Source: Streptomyces coelicoflavus (GTDB taxonomy: Bacteria > Actinomycetota > Actinomycetes > Streptomycetales > Streptomycetaceae). From it: a DNA stretch of 64,000 nucleotides. Shown in pieces: positions 42,876 to 51,956 of the stretch. The DNA is taken from contig NZ_BEWB01000003.1 in NCBI RefSeq assembly GCF_003112555.1, positions 1-64,000 of the forward strand. Direction: 5' to 3'. Position 1 is the first letter of the stretch, and each line of letters begins with the position of its first letter. Both the position numbers and the translations under genes were made by a program. The notes beneath the pieces are model-generated. The model made no database searches. It was given only the letters and a program-made list of their open reading frames with translations, and was not told the DNA's origin.

Positions 42876-44549
42876 ATGGTCCGCGTCCCCGTCGCAGCCC
42901 TGCACGCCCTGGCCGAGGTGATGAACCCCATCCGCACCGTCCCGCGCGCCCTCACCCGCCGCTACCGCGACCACCGCGATCGCCGCGACCACCCCGGCCG
43001 CCGCATGTCCGCGACCCCGGAACTGGCCGCCCGCCCCCGCCCCTGGGCCCGCGCCGCCGGCCTCGTCGCCGTCGTCCTGCTCGGCGCCTGGCTGGGACTG
43101 CTGGTCGTCGGCAACGTCCGGGTCCCGGTCGGGCCCATGGACACGACGATGACCCTGCGCCCGTCGCTCGCCGGCGGCACGAAGATCAACGTCTCGCCGC
43201 TGGGCGCCCTCCAGCTCGACAGCCACGTCGCCCCCGTCCGCCTCGACGTCAACGTCGACCAGCTCGACCCCGCCCGCGCCCAGGCCCTCGTCGACCACCC
43301 CGAACGCCTCTCCGGCCTCCAGGACGAGGTCGCCCAGGACGTCGAGCACGGCACCCTCGACCTCGCCGTCCGCTCCTGCGTCGCCGTCGTCACCGGCGCC
43401 ACCGCCCTCGGCCTCGCGGTCTACCGCCGCCCCCGGCGCGCGCTCACCGCGGGCGGGCTGGCACTCACCCTCCTGGTCGCCTCCGGCGGCACCGCGTACG
43501 CGACCTGGAACCCGGACTCGGTCCTGGAGCCGAAGTTCTCCGGCCTGCTCTCCTCCGCGCCCTCCCTGGTCGGCAACGCGCGCAGCATCGTCACCGAGTT
43601 CGACGTCTACCAGAAGGAACTGGCCCGCCTGGTCACCAACGTGACCAAGCTCTACGACGTCACCTCGACGCTCCCCGCCTACCAGCCCGACCCGACCACG
43701 ATCCGGGTCCTGCACGTGTCGGACATCCACCTGAACCCGGCGAGCTGGAAGATCATCGGCTCGCTGGTGGAGCAGTACAAGGTGAACGTGATCGTCGACT
43801 CCGGCGACACGATGGATCACGGCACCGCCGCGGAGAACGGCTTCCTGGACCCGATCGAGGACCTCGGCGCGCCCTACGTCTGGGTCCGCGGCAACCACGA
43901 CTCGCGCGGCACCCAGGAGTACCTGAAGCACCTGAAGAACGTGCACGTCCTGGACGACGGCCACGCCCGGACCGTCGCGGGCCTGCGCTTCGCCGGGATG
44001 GGCGACCCGCAGTACACCCCCGACCGCTCCAAGGCGGACGGTGCCGAGGCCTCCCAGGAACTGGCCGGCGCCCGGCTCGCCTCCGCCCTGCGCGACCAGA
44101 GCGCGGCCGGCACCCCGGTGGACGTCGCCATCGCCCACGAGCCGTCGGCCGCCCGCGAGGTCGACGGCGACGTGCCGCTGGTGCTCGCCGGGCACCTCCA
44201 CCACGAGGACATGGAGGTCATGAAGTACGGCACCCGGCTGCGCATCGAGGGCTCCACCGGCGGCAGCGGCCTGCGCGCGGTCGAGGGGAAGTACCCCGAC
44301 CCGATCCAGGCGTCGATCCTCTACTTCGACCGGGACTCCCGGCGCCTCCAGGCGTGGGACGAGATCAAGCTCGGCGGTCTGGGCCTGACGACGGCCGAGG
44401 TCAGCCGTCACCTGCCGAAGGAGAACCAGCCGGGCGCGACCCCGTCGCCCTCCCCCACCGGCCCGTCCCCCTCCACCCCTGGCTCCTCCCCCTCTGCCGG
44501 CGGCCGCTCTCCCGCCACCCCGGGCAGCCCCGCCCCCAGCACTCCGTAA
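42876..44549 (+). CDS. membrane metallophosphoesterase
   Basis: A 557-residue protein. A helix at about 58-77 (AAGLVAVVLLGAWLGLLVVG) and further ones at about 170-215 flank an extracytoplasmic part; the calcineurin-type domain (about 285-500) has all four metal motifs: VLHVSDIHLNP, VDSGDTMDHG, WVRGNHDSRG and LAGHLHHE. The C-terminal 50 residues are Ser/Pro/Thr-rich. It probably hydrolyses a phosphodiester or pyrophosphate bond at the membrane. ATG 42876 after a spacer of ordinary length; a second ATG at 42921 is possible. Confidence 0.87.
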   Translation: MVRVPVAALHALAEVMNPIRTVPRALTRRYRDHRDRRDHPGRRMSATPELAARPRPWARAAGLVAVVLLGAWLGLLVVGNVRVPVGPMDTTMTLRPSLAGGTKINVSPLGALQLDSHVAPVRLDVNVDQLDPARAQALVDHPERLSGLQDEVAQDVEHGTLDLAVRSCVAVVTGATALGLAVYRRPRRALTAGGLALTLLVASGGTAYATWNPDSVLEPKFSGLLSSAPSLVGNARSIVTEFDVYQKELARLVTNVTKLYDVTSTLPAYQPDPTTIRVLHVSDIHLNPASWKIIGSLVEQYKVNVIVDSGDTMDHGTAAENGFLDPIEDLGAPYVWVRGNHDSRGTQEYLKHLKNVHVLDDGHARTVAGLRFAGMGDPQYTPDRSKADGAEASQELAGARLASALRDQSAAGTPVDVAIAHEPSAAREVDGDVPLVLAGHLHHEDMEVMKYGTRLRIEGSTGGSGLRAVEGKYPDPIQASILYFDRDSRRLQAWDEIKLGGLGLTTAEVSRHLPKENQPGATPSPSPTGPSPSTPGSSPSAGGRSPATPGSPAPSTP

Positions 44550-44629
44550 ACCGTTTTGGCGATACCTCCCGCCATCCCATATGCTTCTCACGTCCCCGAC
44601 GCGCTGAGAAGCGCCCAGGCGGGCCGATA

Positions 44630-44702
44630 GCCCTCATCGTCTAGCGGCCTAGGACGCCGCCCTTTCAAGGCGGTAGCACGGGTTCGAATCCCGTTGGGGG
44701 CA
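44630..44702 (+). tRNA. tRNA-Glu (TTC)
   Basis: A 73-nt tRNA: acceptor GCCCTCA pairs with TGGGGGC, anticodon loop CTTTCAA, T-arm CGGGTTCGAATCCCG. First of three tRNA genes in a row. Confidence 0.95.
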
Positions 44703-44736
44703 CGCGGTACATGTGCGACACTGTCGTACGAAGCTT

Positions 44737-44811
44737 GGTCCTGTGGAGCAGTTTGGAGTGCTCGCCACCCTGTCAAGGTGGAGGCCGCGGGTTCAAATCC
44801 CGTCAGGACCG
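44737..44811 (+). tRNA. tRNA-Asp (GTC), copy 1
   Basis: A 75-nt tRNA: acceptor GGTCCTG pairs with CAGGACC, anticodon loop CTGTCAA, discriminator G. Identical in sequence to the tRNA at 49127-49201 on the other side of hrpA. Confidence 0.95.
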
Positions 44812-44835
44812 CTGAGGTTTCACGTGAAACCTCGC

Positions 44836-44909
44836 GGCTGGGTAGCTCAGTTGGTACGAGCGATCGCCTGAAAAGCGATAGGTCGCCGGTTCGACCCCGG
44901 CCCCAGCCA
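44836..44909 (+). tRNA. tRNA-Phe (GAA)
   Basis: A 74-nt tRNA: acceptor GGCTGGG with CCCAGCC, D-arm TAGCTCAGTTGGTACGAGC, anticodon loop CTGAAAA, T-arm CCGGTTCGACCCCGG. Followed by a strong terminator. Confidence 0.95.
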
Positions 44910-44914
44910 CAGCA

Positions 44915-44945
44915 AAGGCCCCGATCCTCGGATCGGGGCCTTGTT
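44915..44945 (+). terminator. intrinsic terminator of the tRNA-Glu/Asp/Phe cluster
   Basis: Thirteen-bp perfect stem (44915-44927 with 44930-44942), minimal loop TC, then TTGTTGT. Confidence 0.88.
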
Positions 44946-45027
44946 GTAGTTGCCTGCGTTGCCCGTGCGGACGCCGCGGCAAAAGCGTTCGCCAGGTTTT
45001 TCCCGAGGATGAGATCCTGGAACCCGT

Positions 45028-48000
45028 ATGTCTACGCATCCTGCCCCCGCCCTCGGCACCCTCGCCCCCCGGCTGACCGAGCTGTCGCTGCGCGACGCGC
45101 ACCGGCTCGGCCGCAGGCTGGAGGGTGCGCGGAAGATCCGTAAACCGGAGGCCCGCGCCGCCGTTCTCGCCGAGATCGAGACGGAGGTGGCCAAGGCCGA
45201 GCAGCGCATCGGTGAACGCCGGGCGCGGGTGCCGGCCGTCAGCTACCCCGAGCAGCTCCCGGTCAGCCAGAAGAAGGACGAGATCGCGGCGGCCATCCGT
45301 GATCACCAGGTCGTGATCGTCGCGGGTGAGACGGGGTCCGGGAAGACCACGCAGATCCCGAAGATCTGCGTCGAGCTGGGCCGCGGTGTCCGCGGCATGA
45401 TCGGGCACACCCAGCCCCGCCGGATCGCCGCGCGCACCGTCGCGGAGCGGGTCGCGGACGAGCTGGACACCCCGCTCGGGGAGACGGTCGGCTGGAAGGT
45501 GCGGTTCACCGACCAGGTGAACCCGGAGTCCACCTTCATCAAGCTGATGACGGACGGCATCCTGCTCGCCGAGATCCAGACCGACCGCGAGCTGCGCGCC
45601 TACGACACGATCATCATCGACGAGGCGCACGAGCGGTCCCTCAACATCGACTTCCTGCTGGGCTACCTCGCCCAGCTGCTGCCGAAGCGCCCCGACCTCA
45701 AGGTCGTCATCACCTCGGCGACCATCGACCCCGAGCGCTTCTCCCGGCACTTCGGGGACGCCCCGATCGTCGAGGTCAGCGGGCGGACGTATCCGGTGGA
45801 GGTGCGCTACCGGCCACTCCTCGAGGAGGACGGCGACGACGCCGACCGGGACCAGATCACGGCGATCACCGACGCCGTCGAGGAGCTGATGGGCGAGGGC
45901 AAGGGCGACATCCTCGTCTTCCTCTCCGGCGAGCGGGAGATCCGGGACACGGCGGACGCGCTGGAGAAGAAGAAGTACAGATTCACGGAGGTGCTGCCGC
46001 TGTACGCGCGGCTGTCGCACGCCGAGCAGCACCGCGTCTTCCAGCAGCACACCGGGCGCCGGATCGTGCTGGCGACCAACGTCGCCGAGACCTCCCTCAC
46101 CGTGCCGGGCATCAAGTACGTCATCGACCCCGGCTTCGCCCGCATCTCCCGCTACAGCCACCGCACCAAGGTCCAGCGGCTGCCGATCGAAGCGATCTCG
46201 CAGGCCAGCGCCAACCAGCGCAAGGGCCGCTGCGGCCGTACGTCCGACGGCATCTGCATCCGGCTGTACTCCGAGGACGACTTCGAGGCCCGCCCGGAGT
46301 TCACGGACGCGGAGATCCTGCGGACCAACCTCGCCTCCGTCATCCTTCAGATGACCGCGGCCGGCCTCGGCGACATCGAGAAGTTCCCCTTCATCGACCC
46401 GCCGGACCACCGCAACATCCGCGACGGTGTGCAGCTCCTCCAGGAGCTGGGCGCGCTCGACCCGGCGCAGAAGGACGTGCGCAAGCGGCTGACCGACACC
46501 GGCCGCAAGCTCGCCCAGCTGCCCGTCGACCCGCGGCTGGCCCGGATGGTGCTGGAGGCGGACAAGAACGGCTGTGTCCGCGAGGTCATGGTCATAGCGG
46601 CGGCGCTGTCCATCCAGGACCCGCGTGAGCGGCCCGCGGAGAAGCAGGCCCAGGCCGACCAGCAGCACGCCCGGTTCAAGGACGAGACCAGTGACTTCCT
46701 CGCGTTCCTGAACCTCTGGCGCTATGTGCGCGAGCAGCAGAAGGAGCGCGGCTCGTCGTCCTTCCGCCGGATGTGCAAGCAGGAGTACCTGAACTTCCTG
46801 CGCATCCGCGAGTGGCAGGACATCTACACGCAGTTGCGCACGGTCGCCAAGCAGATGGGCATCCACCTCAACGACGCCGACGACGCCGCGCCCGACGACC
46901 GGGTGCACGTGTCCCTGCTGGCCGGGCTGCTCTCCCACGTCGGCATGAAGGACGTCAAGGAGGCCGGAGGGGACGGCGGGAGGAGCACGGCGAAGAACGA
47001 GTACGTGGGCGCGCGCAACGCCAAGTTCGCGATCTTCCCCGGCTCGGCGCTGTTCAAGAAGCCACCGCGGTTCGTGATGTCGGCGGAGCTGGTGGAGACC
47101 TCCCGGCTCTGGGCCCGCGTCAACGCGAAGATCGAGCCCGAGTGGGTGGAGCCGCTCGCCGGGCACCTCCTCAAGCGCACCTACAGCGAACCGCACTGGG
47201 AGAAGGACCAGGCGGCCGTGATGGCGTACGAGAAGGTCACGCTGTACGGCGTGCCGATCGTGGCGCAGCGGAAGGTGAACTACGGGCGGATCGATCCGGA
47301 GATCAGCCGCGAGCTGTTCATCCGCAACGCCCTGGTGGAGGGCGACTGGCGCACCCACCACAAGTTCTTCGCCGACAACCGCAGGCTCCTGACCGAGGTC
47401 GAGGAGCTGGAGCACCGGGCGCGGCGCCGGGACATCCTGGTCGACGACGAGACGCTGTACGACTTCTACGACCAGCGGGTGCCCGAACACGTCGTCTCCG
47501 GTGCGCACTTCGACTCGTGGTGGAAGCACAAGCGGCACGAGCAGCCCGACTTCCTCGACTTCGAGCGCGAGATGCTCATCAACGAGCGGGCCGGGGCGGT
47601 CACCAAGGACGACTACCCGGACTCCTGGCGGCAGGGGCCGCTGAAGTTCCGGGTGACGTACCAGTTCGAGCCGGGCGCGGACGCCGACGGCGTCACCGTG
47701 CACGTGCCGCTCCAGGTGCTCAACCAGGTCACGGACGAGGGCTTCGACTGGCAGATCCCGGGCCTGCGCGAGCAGGTCGTCACGGAGCTGATCCGCTCCC
47801 TGCCCAAGCCGGTCCGCCGCAACTACGTGCCCGCGCCGAACTACGCCCAGGCGTTCCTCGACCGTGCCGTGCCTCTCCAGGAGCCGCTGACGGTGACCAT
47901 GGCGCGCGAGCTGAAGCGCATGGTGGGGGTGCCGTTCGACGCGGAGGACTTCGACTGGGCGAAGGTCCCCGACCACCTGAAGATCACCTTCCGGATCGTC

Positions 48001-49011
48001 GACGAGCGCCGCCGCAAACTCGCCGAGGACAAGGACCTGGAGGCGCTGAAGCTCCGGCTGCGCCCGAAGGCGCGCAAGGCGCTGTCGCAGGCCGCGGCGG
48101 CCACCGCGGAACGCAGCGGCGGCGAGTCCCTGGAGCGCTCCGGGCTGACGGACTGGACGATCGGCACGCTGACCCGGGTCTTCGAGACCCGCCGGGCCGG
48201 CCAGCCGGTGAAGGCGTATCCGGCGCTGGTGGACGACGGTCCGAAGGCCGGCACCGTCTCCGTCCGTCTCTTCGACACCGAGGCCGAGCAGGCGCAGGCG
48301 ATGTGGAAGGGCACGCGGCGGCTGATCCTGCGCAACATCCCGGTCAACCCGGCGAAGTTCGCGTCCGAAAAGCTGACCAACCAGCAGAAGCTGGGCCTGT
48401 CCGCGAACCCGCACGGTTCGATCCAGGCGCTGTTCGACGACTGCGCCATGGCGGCGGCGGACAAGCTGATCGCGGACTTCGGCGGTCCGGCGTGGGACGA
48501 GGAGTCGTACCGCAAGCTCTACGACAAGGTGCGCGCGGAGATCGTCGACACGACCGTCCGCACGGTGGGACAGGTGCAGCAGGTGCTGGCGGCCTGGCAG
48601 GCGTGCGAGCGCCGCCTGAAGGCGGTGCGCAGCCCGGCGCTGCTGGCGAACCTCCAGGACGTCCGGACACAGCTGGACGCGCTGGTGAAGCCGGGCTTCG
48701 TCACGGCGGCGGGGATCGGGCGGCTGCCGGACCTGATGCGCTACCTGGTCGCGGCGGACCGGCGGCTCCAGCAGATGCCGACCGGGGTCCAGCGCGACAC
48801 CTCCCGCATGGAGAAGGTCCACGAGATGCGGGACGAGTACGCGTGGCTGCTCGAGCAGATGCCGCAGGGCCGGCCGGTGCCGCAGCAGGTCCTCGACGTC
48901 CGCTGGATGATCGAGGAGCTGCGGGTCAGCTACTTCGCGCACGCGCTGGGCACGGCGTACCCCGTCTCCGACAAGCGGATCGTGAAGGCCATCGACGCCC
49001 TGGCGCCCTGA
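45028..49011 (+). CDS. hrpA: ATP-dependent RNA helicase HrpA
   Basis: A 1,327-residue DEAH-box helicase. Walker A GETGSGKTTQIPKIC is at about residues 96-110, DEAH in IIDEAHERSLNIDFLLGY at about 195-212, and motif III ITSATID follows. The conserved helicase region covers about 80-560, then the HA2/OB helicase-associated part and the long DUF3418 C-terminal domain typical of HrpA reach to the end, so the protein is full length. HrpA resolves collided ribosomes and processes mRNA in E. coli. ATG 45028. It is bracketed by two identical tRNA-Asp genes; its promoter lies within 80 bp of the tRNA terminator. Confidence 0.94.
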   Translation: MSTHPAPALGTLAPRLTELSLRDAHRLGRRLEGARKIRKPEARAAVLAEIETEVAKAEQRIGERRARVPAVSYPEQLPVSQKKDEIAAAIRDHQVVIVAGETGSGKTTQIPKICVELGRGVRGMIGHTQPRRIAARTVAERVADELDTPLGETVGWKVRFTDQVNPESTFIKLMTDGILLAEIQTDRELRAYDTIIIDEAHERSLNIDFLLGYLAQLLPKRPDLKVVITSATIDPERFSRHFGDAPIVEVSGRTYPVEVRYRPLLEEDGDDADRDQITAITDAVEELMGEGKGDILVFLSGEREIRDTADALEKKKYRFTEVLPLYARLSHAEQHRVFQQHTGRRIVLATNVAETSLTVPGIKYVIDPGFARISRYSHRTKVQRLPIEAISQASANQRKGRCGRTSDGICIRLYSEDDFEARPEFTDAEILRTNLASVILQMTAAGLGDIEKFPFIDPPDHRNIRDGVQLLQELGALDPAQKDVRKRLTDTGRKLAQLPVDPRLARMVLEADKNGCVREVMVIAAALSIQDPRERPAEKQAQADQQHARFKDETSDFLAFLNLWRYVREQQKERGSSSFRRMCKQEYLNFLRIREWQDIYTQLRTVAKQMGIHLNDADDAAPDDRVHVSLLAGLLSHVGMKDVKEAGGDGGRSTAKNEYVGARNAKFAIFPGSALFKKPPRFVMSAELVETSRLWARVNAKIEPEWVEPLAGHLLKRTYSEPHWEKDQAAVMAYEKVTLYGVPIVAQRKVNYGRIDPEISRELFIRNALVEGDWRTHHKFFADNRRLLTEVEELEHRARRRDILVDDETLYDFYDQRVPEHVVSGAHFDSWWKHKRHEQPDFLDFEREMLINERAGAVTKDDYPDSWRQGPLKFRVTYQFEPGADADGVTVHVPLQVLNQVTDEGFDWQIPGLREQVVTELIRSLPKPVRRNYVPAPNYAQAFLDRAVPLQEPLTVTMARELKRMVGVPFDAEDFDWAKVPDHLKITFRIVDERRRKLAEDKDLEALKLRLRPKARKALSQAAAATAERSGGESLERSGLTDWTIGTLTRVFETRRAGQPVKAYPALVDDGPKAGTVSVRLFDTEAEQAQAMWKGTRRLILRNIPVNPAKFASEKLTNQQKLGLSANPHGSIQALFDDCAMAAADKLIADFGGPAWDEESYRKLYDKVRAEIVDTTVRTVGQVQQVLAAWQACERRLKAVRSPALLANLQDVRTQLDALVKPGFVTAAGIGRLPDLMRYLVAADRRLQQMPTGVQRDTSRMEKVHEMRDEYAWLLEQMPQGRPVPQQVLDVRWMIEELRVSYFAHALGTAYPVSDKRIVKAIDALAP

Positions 49012-49126
49012 CGAAGCCCTCACGAAGCCGTGTCGGAGCCTGCACGGAGGGTGAGTTCGACCCCGGGCCCACCCTCCTGTACAGTCTCTTCTCGCAGCGC
49101 AACGCAGAAGAAGCGCCGCGAAACCT

Positions 49127-49201
49127 GGTCCTGTGGAGCAGTTTGGAGTGCTCGCCACCCTGTCAAGGTGGAGGCCGCGGGTTCAAATCCCGTCAGGACC
49201 G
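49127..49201 (+). tRNA. tRNA-Asp (GTC), copy 2
   Basis: Identical 75-nt sequence to copy 1 at 44737-44811. It stands alone, 116 bp after hrpA, and has its own terminator. Confidence 0.95.
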
Positions 49202-49207
49202 CAGTTG

Positions 49208-49240
49208 AGCCCCGCACCGAGCAATCGGTGCGGGGCTTCT
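49208..49240 (+). terminator. intrinsic terminator of tRNA-Asp copy 2
   Basis: Thirteen-bp perfect stem (49208-49220 with 49225-49237) with loop GCAA, followed by TCTTC. Confidence 0.88.
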
Positions 49241-49426
49241 TCGTGTTGCCCGGCAGGAGTCGTCGGTGCGGGTCTTCCACGTTGCTCTCCGGTTGCCCGG
49301 TGCCAACCGGAACCGCCGAACCCGCTCAGCGGCTCTCAGAGCCCCTCTCGCGGCCTTGACGGCGTCACATTCGCTCGGTACTCCAAAGACAGGGCACATC
49401 CCCCGTGCAGCCCCTGGAGGTGGCGT

Positions 49427-49621
49427 ATGACGGCAGCGGTCAGGCACGAGACGCGGGCCCTGCTCCGCGCGCATCTGTCGGCCGCGTCGTCCTACGGTCA
49501 CGTGACACGCCACTGCCCGATCTGCCACCGGCTGTTGCGGCTGGCGCTGGACTCGCCGGCGCCACAGTCTCCTACGGGCCGTCAAGAGGGCGTCGACGAC
49601 GGGAGCGCGCCCACCGCCTGA
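49427..49621 (+). CDS. DUF6274-type small protein
   Basis: A 64-residue protein: MTAAVRHETRALLRAHLSAA, then HCPICHRLLRLAL with one Cys-x2-Cys flanked by His residues, which could hold zinc alone or as a dimer. I recall this small family as conserved next to bldC in Streptomyces; no function known. GGAGG lies six bases before ATG 49427. It faces bldC tail to tail across a 478-bp gap. Confidence 0.75.
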   Translation: MTAAVRHETRALLRAHLSAASSYGHVTRHCPICHRLLRLALDSPAPQSPTGRQEGVDDGSAPTA

Positions 49622-50099
49622 TGCGCGCGGGCCCCAACACCCTTGCGTCGCAGACCTCCTGGAGGCCGGACCTCCATTAGCGCACGGGTGCCGCACCCAA
49701 CAACCGCCGCGCCGTGTGACGGGTGTCACCGTACGAGTTTTTGAAACGGTGGCACTTACGACTCCCCTACAACTGGTCAATTTAATATGTGCAATTGCAC
49801 CACCTCCGCAGTGCCCGCACAGCCGATCCGACACCCCTCCCCAGACTCCGACAAGCCCGCTCACGGAACCGGCCCCCGGCCCGCCGTCCGGCACAGGACC
49901 GGACACGGACGCGGACACGGACGGCGACCCGGACACAGGCACGGGCACGCGGGCACAAAAAAATCGCGCTGGACCCGGCGGAGTCCAGCGCGATCAACGA
50001 CGCACCTCTGTTGGGGCAGGGACGGCGTCGCTTGGAGCTGTGGTTCCAGGCGCCTCGACAGGTTGGGGGACCTGCCGTTCTGCCCGGTTATTCGGTTGT
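49622..50099. other. gene-free stretch after bldC
   Basis: Contains a perfect 12-bp palindrome GTGCAATTGCAC (49789-49800) in an AT-rich pocket, a tract of repeated GGAC/CGGAC hexamers (about 49880-49945) and the bldC terminator (49957-49994). Frames through it are low complexity, and I call no gene. Confidence 0.5.
49957..49994 (-). terminator. intrinsic terminator downstream of bldC
   Basis: Twelve-bp perfect stem (49963-49974 with 49983-49994) followed on the minus strand by a run of seven T. One of the few textbook terminators here. It lies about 105 bp beyond the bldC stop, so the bldC message has a 3' untranslated region of that length. Confidence 0.92.
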
Positions 50100-50306
50100 T
50101 CAGGCCTCGCTGCGCTGCTGCGGAATGCCCGCGAGCAGGGCGCGGACCTCGGCTTCGCGGTAGCGGCGATGCCCGCCGAGCGTGCGGATCGACGTGAGCT
50201 TGCCGGCCTTCGCCCAGCGCGTGACCGTCTTCGGGTCGACGCGGAACATGGTGGCGACCTCAGCCGGGGTCAGCAGCGGCTCGGCATCAGGGGTGCGAGC
50301 GGTCAT
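50100..50306 (-). CDS. bldC: developmental regulator BldC
   Basis: A 68-residue MerR-like DNA-binding protein without dimerisation or effector domain. The sequence PLLTPAEVATMFRVDPKTVT followed by RWAKAGKLTSIRTLGGHRRY is the helix-turn-helix and wing, as I remember for the S. coelicolor protein. BldC binds head-to-tail arrays of direct repeats, keeps Streptomyces in vegetative growth and affects many sporulation and antibiotic genes. I set the start at ATG 50306 as in known BldC; GAGG/AGGAGG sits upstream. The terminator lies at 49957-49994. Confidence 0.95.
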   Translation of the reverse strand: MTARTPDAEPLLTPAEVATMFRVDPKTVTRWAKAGKLTSIRTLGGHRRYREAEVRALLAGIPQQRSEA

Positions 50307-50875
50307 GAGCGGCCTCCTCGGGAGAACCGAACCTTCTCGGTTCATTCCTCTAAATTCTGCACCTTGACCCGCGTTGCCCGAAATGGCGGACGCGAGTCGA
50401 GTCGGTTATAGGACGAACGGCTTGTCCTCGGCACTACAACTACACCATCTGTCCAGCCGCGTCGGCCAAACCGATGGAATTGCCCTCCCAGGTGTTCATC
50501 AGCGACGGAAGCCGATGGACCATGCCATAGCGGACAGTCACGCCTCTGTGACGATCAGTCACAGGACGTTCAGGGGTCACCAGACCTGACATCAGACCCC
50601 CCAAAGCGTGCAATGCTGAGATTCCGCCCACAGTGCATCACAGCAGGACGGAAGGAGCCCTCCCCGGGCTCCTTGTCCTATTTTGGCATGAGGAGGGGGA
50701 AGCGGCGCAAGAGTGATGTACGTGCGGTCCGTCACGCTTGACGCATACGCCCGGATCGGGACCTACGTCCTTTGTCGGCAAGGGATCAGTCCACACCGAA
50801 CGGGTGTCGGAGCGGAAGACGAAACCCCACATCGGGCGGTACGTCAAACGTCAGTTCGCGGACCGGCCCGCCCCG
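50307..50875. other. gene-free region between bldC and the next gene, with a terminated plus-strand transcript
   Basis: 569 bp without a convincing gene. It must hold the bldC promoter (minus strand). It also contains a plus-strand intrinsic terminator at 50652-50684 that has no upstream coding gene on that strand, pointing to a noncoding RNA in about 50400-50690. Very short frames here have mixed, nonconserved composition. Confidence 0.5.
50652..50684 (+). terminator. orphan plus-strand terminator
   Basis: Nine-bp perfect stem (50652-50660 with 50666-50674), loop TCCCC, followed by TGTCCTATTTT. No gene on this strand ends here. Confidence 0.75.
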
Positions 50876-51727
50876 TCAGTTCGCCGACCGCCGGTCCCGG
50901 ACCGCCCGCCAGCGCTGCACCAGCCGCCCGTACGCGGCGCCCGCGGCGGCCCCGTCGCCGTGCCGCAGCGCCTCGATCCCCTCGGCCACGTCCGCCGCGG
51001 AGCGGTCCGCCGCCAACTCGCCCGCCGGCAGGGCGTGCACGAGCCCGCCGTAGTCCAGCTCGACCAGGGAACGCGGGTGGAACTCCTCCAGCCAGCGCCC
51101 CACGTCCACCAGGCCGTCGATGAGCGGCCCCTCGTCCACGGCCTCCCGCAGGGCCCGCAGCCCCCGGGCCACCCGCCGCCGGGCCTGCACCATCGGCGTG
51201 CGGTAGCGCAGCACCGGTGCGGCGGCGCCCTCCGCTCCGCCGCCCTCCTCGTACTCCCGCTCCGCGTCGGAGACCAGCACGAACCAGTTGATCGGCACCT
51301 GCCAGGTGGCGGTGCGGATCCAGGGCCGGGCGTCCGGGTTGCGCTCCAGCCAGCGCTCGTAGTCCTGCGCGCTCTGACGGCGTACGACCGGGGGGATCAG
51401 GGCGTCCAGGACCGGCTCCGGGAAGTCCTCGTCGAGGTCGCCCAGCGCCTGCCAGCCGCGCAGCCGGGTCCGCCAGGGGCAGACGCAGACCACGCCGTCC
51501 ACCTCGGTCACGAAGGCGTCGGCGCTCTCGTGCACCGGCACCGCCACGGGCGGGGTGGGCAGCAGGTCGGCCAGGGAGCGGCGCAGCTCGTCCTGGTAGG
51601 AGGGCCGCTCGGCGCGGCGGGCGTAGCGGGTCCAGTGCGCGCGTTCCTCGTCGGGGAAGGCCGCCAGCGGCTCGTACACGCGCAGGTACGCCGCGTAGGG
51701 CACGATCACCGAGGACACCTTGGGCAC
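50876..51727 (-). CDS. conserved hypothetical protein (SCO4090-like)
   Basis: A 283-residue soluble protein with no recognised domain. It starts MPKVSSVIVPYAAYLRVYEP and includes acidic stretches and DGVVCVCPWRTRLRGWQALG. Relatives occupy the same place between bldC and valine dehydrogenase in other Streptomyces, as I recall. Composition and codon use are those of a real gene. ATG 51727 is preferred; GGAGGGAGCAGG sits just upstream. No function proposed. Confidence 0.78.
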   Translation of the reverse strand: MPKVSSVIVPYAAYLRVYEPLAAFPDEERAHWTRYARRAERPSYQDELRRSLADLLPTPPVAVPVHESADAFVTEVDGVVCVCPWRTRLRGWQALGDLDEDFPEPVLDALIPPVVRRQSAQDYERWLERNPDARPWIRTATWQVPINWFVLVSDAEREYEEGGGAEGAAAPVLRYRTPMVQARRRVARGLRALREAVDEGPLIDGLVDVGRWLEEFHPRSLVELDYGGLVHALPAGELAADRSAADVAEGIEALRHGDGAAAGAAYGRLVQRWRAVRDRRSAN

Positions 51728-51956
51728 GCCTGCTCCCTCCCCCGCGCACCGGCGCGAAAACCTGCGGAAAGCCGTGGAAACGGATCACAAACGCGCGAGA
51801 ATCTCTGCAAATCGTCGCACGCCCGTACTCCGTGCGGAGGTGATCCTGAGCACTGTGCGGCGGGCGGGGACCGCCAGGCTCTAATCTCGTGCCACAGTCC
51901 CCGCCACCTTCACGGGGCCTGCCGCCCATCGCCGCACCTACACAGGAGTCACCACC

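Noticed and set aside
44803..49158. 1,451-codon frame antisense to hrpA
   Set aside because: It is the longest frame here but only mirrors hrpA codons; it also runs across tRNA genes.
49193..49948. 251-codon minus-strand frame across the second tRNA-Asp region
   Set aside because: Overlaps the small DUF6274-type gene and the tRNA; repetitive Val/Ser/Gly start.
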